Below are positions 1 to 7,327 of a stretch of 64,000 bases of DNA, one piece after another (the first letter of the stretch is position 1; each line of letters begins with the position of its first letter). The notes under the pieces are model-generated. The model did not search any database, was not told the origin of the DNA, and saw nothing but the letters and a program-made list of their open reading frames with translations. This DNA comes from Nitratidesulfovibrio termitidis HI1 (GTDB lineage: Bacteria; Desulfobacterota; Desulfovibrionia; Desulfovibrionales; Desulfovibrionaceae), in NCBI RefSeq assembly GCF_000504305.1, contig NZ_KI632512.1, positions 342,388 through 406,387 on the forward strand, written 5' to 3'. Position numbers and translations under genes: made by a program.

Positions 1-28
1 TCCCCCCGTTACCTTTCGATCAACGTTC

Positions 29-390
<362 letters not shown>

Positions 391-414
391 GAAAACGGAT
401 GTGCGGAGTCCGGC

Positions 415-1164
415 CTATTCGGCGGCCGGGGTTTCCACGCAGAAGTGTTCGCTCCAGTAGATGAGGCGCTGGCAGTTGGGGCAGCTGAGAATCTGGGTGC
501 CCTTCTGCAGCTCGATGTAGCTCTGCGGCGGGATGGAGATGTGGCAGCCGGAGCACACGCCCTTGTCCACGGGCACGATGACCGGGTTTTCCAGCCGCTG
601 GCGGATGAATTCGTAGCGGCTCAGCACGGGCGCGGGCACTTCCTTGCCGGCGGCGTTGCGCTGGGTTTCCAGGTCGGCCAGGCCCGCACCGGCTTCGGTC
701 AGGCGCGCTTCAAGGCTGGCCTTCTTGGCTTCCAGGTCGGCCTTGAGGACGGTGTAGCGCTCGTCCATTTCGGCCATGGCCTCGGTCTGGCGTTGCAGTT
801 CTTCGGCCAGGGCCAGCTTTTCTTCCTCGCGCGAGCGGTTCATCTTTTCCATGTTGTCCATTTCGCGCATCATGGCGTGGTATTCCTTGGTGTTACCCAC
901 GAGCATGAGCTTGGACTTGCTCTTCTTGATGCGCAGGGAATCGTCCTCGATCTCGGTGCCGAGGCGCTTTTCCTGGTCCTTCAGGTGCGTGAGCTTGTCG
1001 AGGAGGCGGTTGCGCTGTTCCTCGAGGGTGTCGAAGCGCTGTTGCAGCCCTTCCACTTCCTGCGGCGCGTTCTTCAGTTCCGCCTTGATGCCGTAGATGT
1101 GGTCGTCCACCTTCTGCAGGGCGACAAGCTGTTCGATCTGCTTGAGATACAGGCTCAACGTCAT
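415..1164 (-). CDS. Coiled-coil C4-type zinc-ribbon protein
   Basis: Protein of 249 aa. Residues about 30-170 are charged and heptad-like, predicting a long coiled-coil hairpin. The C-terminus carries two CxxC pairs (about C204/C207 and C228/C231) that would bind one zinc. This architecture is common in bacteria and is annotated as a C4-type zinc-ribbon or CT398-like protein, often suspected of nucleic-acid or flagellar/secretion roles, but its function is not settled. A strong AGGAGG lies just before the ATG. The stop is 18 nt downstream of, in transcription terms before, rnpB, and the NIF3 gene lies immediately upstream, so the two genes are probably co-transcribed. Confidence 0.85.
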   Translation of the reverse strand: MTLSLYLKQIEQLVALQKVDDHIYGIKAELKNAPQEVEGLQQRFDTLEEQRNRLLDKLTHLKDQEKRLGTEIEDDSLRIKKSKSKLMLVGNTKEYHAMMREMDNMEKMNRSREEEKLALAEELQRQTEAMAEMDERYTVLKADLEAKKASLEARLTEAGAGLADLETQRNAAGKEVPAPVLSRYEFIRQRLENPVIVPVDKGVCSGCHISIPPQSYIELQKGTQILSCPNCQRLIYWSEHFCVETPAAE

Positions 1165-1182
1165 ATCCTCCTGAAATGCGGG

Positions 1183-2217
1183 TTAGGCCGGATGTTCCGG
1201 AACGCGGCCGCCGTCCGTGCCCGTGGGGGGAACGGGCAGGTGCAGCCGCAGTGGATCGCTGGATGGCAGGAAATGCACGGGCAGGCCGGGCAGCGCGGTG
1301 CGCAGGCCGTTGGCGAAGCGGCGCATCATTTCCTCTTCAAGGGCAAAGTGCCCCACGTCGAGCAGGCAGCCACGGGCTTCCAGCGCGGTGTGGTACTTCA
1401 CGTCGCCGGTGACGAACACGTCGGCGCCACGGGCAAAGGCGGCATCGGCCAGCGAACTGCCGGAACCGGTGCAGTAGCCCACCCGCCCGACAATGTCGGG
1501 GGCGGGGCCGCTGACGTGGCAGTGGGCGCGTCCGGCAAGCTCGTGCAGACGCCGGACGAAGGCCGTAAATTCAAGCGGCTCGGGCAGGTCGCCCACCAGG
1601 CCGAAGCCGAATATCCGCGCGGGCTGCTCCGGCTCGGCGGGCAGGAAGGCAGGCACGGCACCTGCGGGAGCGCTGGAGACGATGGCCGCGCGGATGGCGG
1701 GCCACGCAGCGGCCTCGCAACTGAGCACGGCGGTGTTGCCCAGCACCCGGTACGCCAGCACGCCGGAAAGGTCTGCCCAGTGCGGCGGGGGCGTTGTTGC
1801 CGTCACGATGCACCGGGTTACCCGTTCCTGACGCAGCGTGGGTTCCAGCACTTCGGGCGCGGCCAGCGACAGTTCGCGGGCCAGCCATCCCACGGGGCCA
1901 TCGGGATTGGCGTCCAGCGAGGTGTGCGCGGCATACAGCCACGCCCCGCGCGTCAATACGGCAGCAGCCACGGCGTGGTGGTCGTCCAGCGTGTCCAGCG
2001 CGCGGGGCGCCATGACCAGCGGGTGATGGGACAGGATGACGTCGGCGCCAAGGTCAAGGGCGGCGGCGACGGCGGCGGGGGTGGGGTCCAGACAGACGGC
2101 GAGGGCCGTGGCCTCCGCGTCGTGCCCGGCCACCTGAATACCCGACCTGTCCCACTGGGCGGCGGATGCCGGAAGTGCCGTTTTTTCGATAACGCTAATT
2201 ATTTCAGAGCGTTTCAT
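1183..2217 (-). CDS. NIF3-like dinuclear metal-centre protein
   Basis: 344 aa, NIF3/YbgI/YqfO family, whose members form toroidal hexamers with a dinuclear metal site and are often annotated as GTP cyclohydrolase I type 2 homologues. Visible signatures are the N-terminal SHHPL motif (about residues 63-67) and the C-terminal GDVKYH and DVGHF...E segments that supply metal ligands. The middle (about residues 120-230) is the extra domain found in the longer NIF3 proteins. The start chosen is the ATG of MKRSEII, where family similarity begins; the frame is open further upstream but that part is not conserved-looking. It sits 18 nt upstream of the zinc-ribbon gene, a pairing seen in related genomes. 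Biochemical function is unresolved for the family. Confidence 0.88.
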   Translation of the reverse strand: MKRSEIISVIEKTALPASAAQWDRSGIQVAGHDAEATALAVCLDPTPAAVAAALDLGADVILSHHPLVMAPRALDTLDDHHAVAAAVLTRGAWLYAAHTSLDANPDGPVGWLARELSLAAPEVLEPTLRQERVTRCIVTATTPPPHWADLSGVLAYRVLGNTAVLSCEAAAWPAIRAAIVSSAPAGAVPAFLPAEPEQPARIFGFGLVGDLPEPLEFTAFVRRLHELAGRAHCHVSGPAPDIVGRVGYCTGSGSSLADAAFARGADVFVTGDVKYHTALEARGCLLDVGHFALEEEMMRRFANGLRTALPGLPVHFLPSSDPLRLHLPVPPTGTDGGRVPEHPA

Positions 2218-2407
2218 GCAAATTTCCCAAGCAAAGAGGGTGCTTCGCCGGATTTGCGCGGCGCAAGCACCCTCGAAGCGGCAAGGCGTGGTTCCGGAAT
2301 TGGTGCTGCTCCAATGTCCGCGTTCCTGTCCCGTTGCTCTGTTGCACGGCAGGGGGCACTGGCGGTGCCCGGTGCCGGGGCGGCGCAAGCGCCTGCCCGG
2401 GAAAATT

Positions 2408-2483
2408 TGGTGGGCCTAGCGTGACTCGAACACGCAACAAACCGGTTATGAGCCGGGGGCTCTGCCAATTGAGCTATAGGCCC
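2408..2483 (-). tRNA. tRNA with CAU anticodon (Met elongator or Ile2)
   Basis: A 76-nt cloverleaf with encoded CCA. The 7-bp acceptor stem is GGGCCTA/TAGGCCC, the D stem GCTC/GAGC and the T stem GCGTG/CACGC around TTCGAGT. The anticodon loop CTCATAA gives anticodon CAU. The anticodon stem has a C27/U43 mismatch. It lacks initiator features such as the three G-C pairs at the stem base. It may be elongator tRNA-Met or the tRNA-Ile2 whose CAU is modified to lysidine by TilS; the sequence alone does not let me decide. Confidence 0.93.
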
Positions 2484-2618
2484 GCACGTAACCGGAGCGG
2501 CCCGGCATCATGTCCGGAATGCTGACCGGTGAGCCGACTCTGATACGCCGGGGCGTGGCGGCTGTCAAGCAACCCGTGCCACACCCTGGCGACACCGCCA
2601 GCACCTGTCCGGTCGTCA

Positions 2619-3548
2619 TCACCCCGCCTTCCTGATTCCGCATTGTTCCTTGGCGTAGGCAATGGCCGAACGGGCCGCCTTGGCCCCTTCGCCCACGGCC
2701 ACGCCGATCTGCAGAAAACCGCCGGTGCAGTCACCCGCCGCGAAGATGCCGGGAATGTTGGTGCGCTGCTCGTCATCGGCCACCAGGAACACGCCCTTGC
2801 GTTCCACGCCCAGAGAGTAGGCGAAGTCGAGGGACGACGCCTCGCCCATGGCCACGAACAGGCCATCGGCAACCGCTTCCGTGCCGTCGGCGAATACCAC
2901 GCGCTCAAGGCCGTTGTCACCGGCCAGTCGCGTGATCTTGCGGGTATCGATGGCAATGCCCGCGTCGGCGAGGCGCTGTTCGAAGCCGGAATTGAGCACG
3001 GGGGCCTTGCCCTGGGTGCAGATGGACACGTGCGGGGTGTACTGGGTCAGCTCCAGGGCCTGATTGGCCGCGAAGATGCCCTCGCCCAGCACCAGCACCT
3101 GCTTGCCGCGAAAGAAGAACCCGTCGCAGCTCACGCAGTAGGAAACGCCCTTGCCCTCGTAGTCGGCAAGGTTGTCGATGCCGGGGCGCACGCGGGCAAC
3201 CCCGGTGGCCAGCACCACGGCGCAAGCGTCGTAGGCGCCCTTGTCGGTCTTGACGTGGAAGCCGCCCGCATCGCCATGGTGCACGGCCAGCACGCGTTCC
3301 TCGCGCAGTTGCGCGCCGAAGCGTTCGGCCTGCCTGCGGCCCCGCTCGATGAGGTCGCGCCCGGAGATGGTTTCGTCGAAGCCGAAGTAGTTGTCGATGT
3401 CGTAGTCGCCCGCCACCTTGGGAGCGCTGCCCAGCACCAGCGTGGGAATGCCCGCGCGGGCGGTGTAGATGGCGGCGGAAAGCCCGGCGGGGCCGGAGCC
3501 GATGATCACCAGCGGGGCATTGGCGGATGCGGACGTGGATTCGGACAT
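2619..3548 (-). CDS. Thioredoxin reductase-like FAD flavoprotein
   Basis: 309 aa, low-molecular-weight thioredoxin reductase fold. An N-terminal FAD-binding GSGPAG motif (about residues 17-22) is followed by a redox pair CVSC (C138, C141), a second nucleotide-binding segment and a C-terminal FAD motif AGDCTGG. It should move electrons from a reduced cofactor to a thioredoxin-type partner in the cytoplasm. The redox site is CVSC rather than the usual CATC. The pyridine-nucleotide motif reads GEGIFA instead of GGGDSA, and the HRRxxxR segment that grips the NADPH phosphate is not present. The cofactor may therefore be NADH or something else. No thioredoxin gene is adjacent. The start is the ATG of MSESTSA. 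Confidence 0.82.
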   Translation of the reverse strand: MSESTSASANAPLVIIGSGPAGLSAAIYTARAGIPTLVLGSAPKVAGDYDIDNYFGFDETISGRDLIERGRRQAERFGAQLREERVLAVHHGDAGGFHVKTDKGAYDACAVVLATGVARVRPGIDNLADYEGKGVSYCVSCDGFFFRGKQVLVLGEGIFAANQALELTQYTPHVSICTQGKAPVLNSGFEQRLADAGIAIDTRKITRLAGDNGLERVVFADGTEAVADGLFVAMGEASSLDFAYSLGVERKGVFLVADDEQRTNIPGIFAAGDCTGGFLQIGVAVGEGAKAARSAIAYAKEQCGIRKAG

Positions 3549-3690
3549 GGGCTTCTCCGTAAGGAAAGGCGCTGGCGGCGGGGCCGCGCGCCTGTTGCGT
3601 GTTTCCGGCTGGGCGCGCGGTACTGCGGGAGGGGGCCGCCCGCGCATGGCGCGCCGAACCAGAAAGTAGGCAGTCCGGAGTGGCTGGCAA

Positions 3691-3720
3691 GGGGGGGGAG
3701 GGATGCGGTGTGCCCCCCCC
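3691..3720 (-). terminator. G8/C8 inverted repeat, possible terminator of cheZ
   Basis: A run of eight G and a run of eight C are separated by 14 nt, just beyond the cheZ stop. They can form a very stable hairpin, but only TT follows, so intrinsic termination is plausible rather than certain. Confidence 0.45.
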
Positions 3721-3736
3721 TCTGCGGGCCGAAATT

Positions 3737-4483
3737 CTACAGGCCGAGCTGGGCCAGCAGGTCGTCCACGTTTTCCTGCGTGGCACCGCGCTGCGGTCCC
3801 TTCAGTTCGGAAACCACCTGGCGGGTTTCCGCCTCGATCTGCGAGATGTCCTTTTCCGGGGCTTCCTCGCGCGCGCGGATCAGCAGGCCGGTGGACAGGT
3901 AGAGCTCCACGACGGTGCTTTCGATGGTGCGCAGGGCCGCGATGATCTTCTTGATGCGCTGGCCGGTCAGATCCTGAAAGCCGAGGGTGGTCAGGATTTC
4001 CACAAGCCCCTCGCCCAGTTCGGCGTTGATCTGCACCATGCGCTCAAGGGCCCGCTCCACGCCCGCTCCGGCGCGCACGGCCTCGATCAGCACGGCCGCT
4101 TCCTTCTGGCGTTCGATCTGCACCTCGACCACGTCCATGATCGATTCGGTGGCCTCTTGCGTGGTGACCAGGATTTCGTCCAGTTGGCGCGAGGCTTCGT
4201 TGAACAGACGGTCGGCGTCTTCGCGCTCCACCGGCTGCACCCCTTCCGGGGCTTCCTGCGAGCCGGGCTTGGCGGCGGTGGATATCTCTCGGTAGATGGT
4301 TTGCAGGCCCCCGCGCATGTCGTCGCTGATGCGGCGGTAAAATTCGCTTTCCACCAGGGCTCGGGTGAGATTGGTGGTGAGTTCCCGCTCGATGGTGGCG
4401 GCAAGCACGTCGCGGATGTTGACGACGAGGTTGTTCGTCACGCGTTCCATCACGTTGTCGAGCAGTTCTTCCTGCGTGACCAT
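3737..4483 (-). CDS. cheZ: Protein phosphatase CheZ
   Basis: 248 aa. CheZ dephosphorylates CheY-P and so ends the chemotaxis signal. The family signature DLTGQ with following IKKI is present; by comparison with E. coli CheZ its Asp and Gln insert into the CheY active site. The extreme C-terminus VDDLLAQLGL matches the CheY-tethering peptide. The long helices expected of the four-helix-bundle dimer are evident from the heptad-rich middle. The ATG of MVTQEEL follows a GGAG. No other che gene is adjacent, though cheW and a chemoreceptor lie elsewhere in this window. Confidence 0.9.
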   Translation of the reverse strand: MVTQEELLDNVMERVTNNLVVNIRDVLAATIERELTTNLTRALVESEFYRRISDDMRGGLQTIYREISTAAKPGSQEAPEGVQPVEREDADRLFNEASRQLDEILVTTQEATESIMDVVEVQIERQKEAAVLIEAVRAGAGVERALERMVQINAELGEGLVEILTTLGFQDLTGQRIKKIIAALRTIESTVVELYLSTGLLIRAREEAPEKDISQIEAETRQVVSELKGPQRGATQENVDDLLAQLGL

Positions 4484-4726
4484 TGTGCGCTCCTGCTGTG
4501 GTGTGTGCGCCGTGCCGCGCGGCCTGCGCCTGCGTGGCACGTGGGGTCCGGCTTTGGTCCGTATCCGGCTTCGGAACCGGGCAGAATCTGGGACTCGACC
4601 AAGGGCCGGACGTCCGCATTGGCGAACCTAGCAGATAGTCAGCCGTCGGAAAAGCGGAAAACTGCGGAACAGGCAGCCTTACTTCACGTGCTGGCGCTGG
4701 GTGCCGAACGCGGGGGCCAACAGAAA

Positions 4727-4764
4727 GGCGGGGCATGCGCGGCAGGTTCCGCGCACGCCCCGCC
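4727..4764 (-). terminator. Rho-independent terminator after the ferredoxin-like gene
   Basis: Stem of 8 bp plus 7 bp with one A/C mismatch (GGCGGGGC and TGCGCGG arms) and a 6-nt loop. On the minus strand it is followed by TTTCTGTT. It lies about 155 nt past the stop of the NIL/4Fe-4S gene. The rest of this 436-nt gap, apart from the tandem repeat, shows no gene. Confidence 0.7.
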
Positions 4765-4804
4765 GGGGTGTGTCATTGCAAGGCGGCGATGGGTACGGCA
4801 GTGC

Positions 4805-4900
4805 CCGGTAACGTTTGTCCGGTAACATTTGTCCGGTAACATTTGTCCGGGCAACGCCTATACGGACAACACCTATACGGGCAACGTCTGTACGGGCAGG
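4805..4900. repeat. Degenerate 14-15-nt tandem repeat
   Basis: Three copies of CCGGTAACNTTTGT are followed by three drifting 15-nt copies of ACGGGCAACGCCTAT type. The array starts about 20 nt past the stop of the NIL/4Fe-4S gene, in the gap before cheZ. It is non-coding and resembles other short tandem arrays in this window. Confidence 0.85.
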
Positions 4901-4919
4901 GCCGCTGCCGCAGTGGCGG

Positions 4920-5363
4920 CTACAGGCCGCCGTTCTCCATTTCCACGTTCATGGCCCCCACGGGGCACACCCGCGTGCACAGGCCGCAGGCGGTGCAGCG
5001 GTCCTTGTCGAACACCACTACCCGTGCCTCGGTATCCATGGCCAGGGCCGAGGTGGGACAGATGGCGGTGCACATGCCACAGTGCATGCAGCTGTCCTCG
5101 TCGCGCGAGATGCGCTGCGAGGCGTCGGTGACGGTCACGTCCTGCTCGCGCAGATAGGCGATGCCCTTCAGGCAATTGTCTTCGCCCCCGGAAATCTCCA
5201 GGGTCAGATAGCCTTCCTTGCGCGGGGTGATCTGGGCCTTCACGATGTTGACGGTAAGGTCGTACCTGCGCACCAGGTCGCTCACGATGGGCTTGCCCGA
5301 GATTTCGGGCGGGAACGTGAGATGGATGTTCTTGCGGTAGGTCTTGGTCTGCTGTTCGGTCAT
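4920..5363 (-). CDS. NIL-domain 4Fe-4S ferredoxin-like protein
   Basis: 147 aa. Residues about 8-80 match the NIL domain, a small regulatory domain better known from methionine ABC transporter ATPases. The C-terminal half holds two 4Fe-4S clusters (CMHCGMC...CP and CTACGLC...CP), as in bacterial ferredoxins. NIL-ferredoxin fusions are common in anaerobes and methanogens and have been linked to sulfur assimilation and methionine metabolism, so an electron-transfer role is likely but the partner is unknown. The start is the ATG of MTEQQT; a second in-frame start seven codons upstream is possible. It sits 33 nt before cpoB's end on the same strand and may share its transcript. Confidence 0.82.
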   Translation of the reverse strand: MTEQQTKTYRKNIHLTFPPEISGKPIVSDLVRRYDLTVNIVKAQITPRKEGYLTLEISGGEDNCLKGIAYLREQDVTVTDASQRISRDEDSCMHCGMCTAICPTSALAMDTEARVVVFDKDRCTACGLCTRVCPVGAMNVEMENGGL

Positions 5364-5396
5364 GCTGTTTCCGGGCCGGAGCACCGGGTACTCGGA

Positions 5397-6398
5397 TTAT
5401 TTGTTCTCGCTCAGGAACTTCTTGGCGCGCTGTGCTTCGGGCGAATCGGGCAGCTTCTTGATCAGCTCGTCCAGGCGCACCTTGCCGGCGTCCTTCTTGC
5501 CGAGCTTGTAGAAGCAGATGCCCTGCTTGAGCAGCGACGAGGCGTACTTGGGGCTTTTGGGATACTTGGAGATGACCTGTTCGTACGCAAGCGCCGAGCG
5601 GGCATAGTCCTGCTGCTGGAAGTTGGCCTCACCCTGCCAGAACCACGCGTTGCTGGTCAGCTTGTGGTTCCCGAAGGTATCGGTGAAATCGGTGAATGCC
5701 TTCACGGAATCCTTGTAGCGCCGCTCGTTGAACGCCGTCATGCCCTGGTCGTACAGCGCCTGGGCCGTGTCCACGGCTGCTGCGGCAGGTTTGGCGGCGG
5801 GCGCGGGGGCCGCCTTGGCGGGTTCCGCGTTGGTCACGGCCATGGTGCCGCTTTGCGCCGGGGGCACCGTGACCGGCCCGGTGGGCTGGCTCGATGGCGC
5901 GACGACAAAGCCGTTCTCCTTGCCGGGGTTTACAAGCAGGACCGGGGCATTGGGGTCGCCCGCATGGGTCGTGCCGGTGGACGATACGGCGCCCGTGGCG
6001 CCTGCGGGCGCAGGGGCCGCCAGCACGCTGTCGATGTCGATGGCCAGTTGCGAGGCCATCTGCCGCAGGGCGATATCGTGGCGGTTCAACTGGTCGCGCA
6101 TCTGGGGCAGGTCGCGGCTCTGGTCGCCGGTGGCGTTCAGGCGCATCTGCATGTCGTCGATCTGGCCGCGCAGAGTGGCGATTTCCTGCCGGGTGGACTG
6201 AACCTGCGACCAGGTGTCCGCCTGGGCAGGCTGCACGCCGGAAAGCTGCGAGTTCAAGGTCTGGATCTGCTGGTCCTGGCGCATGACGCGCGCGTTCAGG
6301 GCGTCCACGTCTTCCTGGCGCACGCAGCCGACAAGGGCCACCAGCGCCGCCAGGGAGCACACGGGAAGGATGCGACGGTAAAGAATGCGGGTCTTCAT
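5397..6398 (-). CDS. cpoB: CpoB/YbgF-like periplasmic TPR lipoprotein
   Basis: 333 aa. The N-terminal signal ends in a lipobox (ALVGC, lipidated C25), unlike the soluble E. coli protein. Residues about 28-95 form a coiled coil (trimerisation region), about 110-210 are an Ala/Pro-rich linker and about 211-333 are tetratricopeptide repeats. The family coordinates the Tol-Pal system with peptidoglycan synthesis during division. No tol or pal gene is adjacent here, so the role is inferred from architecture only. lspA, the lipoprotein signal peptidase, lies just upstream on the same strand. Confidence 0.82.
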   Translation of the reverse strand: MKTRILYRRILPVCSLAALVALVGCVRQEDVDALNARVMRQDQQIQTLNSQLSGVQPAQADTWSQVQSTRQEIATLRGQIDDMQMRLNATGDQSRDLPQMRDQLNRHDIALRQMASQLAIDIDSVLAAPAPAGATGAVSSTGTTHAGDPNAPVLLVNPGKENGFVVAPSSQPTGPVTVPPAQSGTMAVTNAEPAKAAPAPAAKPAAAAVDTAQALYDQGMTAFNERRYKDSVKAFTDFTDTFGNHKLTSNAWFWQGEANFQQQDYARSALAYEQVISKYPKSPKYASSLLKQGICFYKLGKKDAGKVRLDELIKKLPDSPEAQRAKKFLSENK

Positions 6399-6503
6399 GG
6401 CTTTTGGTCCGCCTTTCGGTTCACTAATTGCTGGGCGTAAGGGTTCGGTGCCCGGGCCGGGTGCCGACCATGCGGCGCGGCAGGGGCGTGGGCCGGGCCT
6501 GCG

Positions 6504-6698
6504 TCACGGCTTGCGGGCGTGCCGCTGGCCGAAGACGAGGTAGGCAAGGCCGCCGAGCACGGGAAGGAATATCCCGGCCGCCATCCACAGGGCCTTTTCT
6601 GCCGGGCGGTCGAACTCGTGCTTGTAAGAATGCCAGATGCACCACAGGTTGGGCAAGATGGGAATGGCAAGCAGGGGGATGAGCAGGGCCATGTTCAT
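6504..6698 (-). CDS. Small membrane protein, PLDc_N-type
   Basis: 64 aa with two hydrophobic helices (about residues 3-23 and 38-58) separated by a short charged loop. The WCIWHSYKHEF stretch and spacing resemble the N-terminal membrane domain found on cardiolipin synthases (PLDc_N), here without the catalytic part. It starts 9 nt after lspA ends, so the two are probably co-transcribed. The function of stand-alone copies is unknown. Confidence 0.7.
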   Translation of the reverse strand: MNMALLIPLLAIPILPNLWCIWHSYKHEFDRPAEKALWMAAGIFLPVLGGLAYLVFGQRHARKP

Positions 6699-6707
6699 GC
6701 GGGTATC

Positions 6708-7205
6708 CTACCGGGCGTTCGAACGGTTGCGGGGTGCGGGCTGGCGGTACATGGCGATGAAGGCCAGGAACGCGCCCACGCAGATGGCGATGTCCGCCAC
6801 GTTGAAAGCGGGCCAGTGCCAGTCGCCCACGTAGAAATCCAGAAAGTCGATCACCGCGCGAAAGCGCACCCGGTCGATGAGGTTGCCGAGCGCGCCGCCG
6901 AGAATGCAGCCGAACCCGGTGAACAGCACCTTGTCGTCCTGCGCGGCGCGGGTAAGCGAAATGATGGCCCACACGGCAAGCACCGTGGCCACCAGGAACA
7001 GCCAGAACTGCCATTCGATGTCGGAACGGTTCAGAAAGCCGAAGGCCGCCCCCCGGTTGCGCACGTTGACCAGGTCGAAGAACCCGGTGACGACCGGCAC
7101 CGAATGCTGCTCCGGAATGGCCGTCACCGCCCACAGCTTGGTAAGCTGGTCCAGGCCGATGACGGCGGCGGCGATGGAGAAGACCATGACGAATCTGGGA
7201 CGCAT
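6708..7205 (-). CDS. lspA: Lipoprotein signal peptidase (signal peptidase II)
   Basis: 165 aa, four predicted membrane helices. An inner-membrane aspartyl protease, it cleaves prolipoproteins before the lipidated cysteine. The two catalytic aspartates lie in NLIDR and FNVADIAI, and the N-terminal D-QLTK motif is conserved. It follows ileS by about 120 nt, a conserved ileS-lspA order in many bacteria. Its substrates would include CpoB and the SurA-like lipoprotein encoded in this window. Confidence 0.96.
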   Translation of the reverse strand: MRPRFVMVFSIAAAVIGLDQLTKLWAVTAIPEQHSVPVVTGFFDLVNVRNRGAAFGFLNRSDIEWQFWLFLVATVLAVWAIISLTRAAQDDKVLFTGFGCILGGALGNLIDRVRFRAVIDFLDFYVGDWHWPAFNVADIAICVGAFLAFIAMYRQPAPRNRSNAR

Positions 7206-7327
7206 GGGGCCTCTTGGGGCTTTGGGCGCATGCCCCGCCCGGCGGCGCGGTTAACACCGCCGGGTGGGGAGGATGAACGGACCAGTTGCCGCAGTTTCCG
7301 CTGTCGCAGCTGTCGCTGTTGTCGCCG

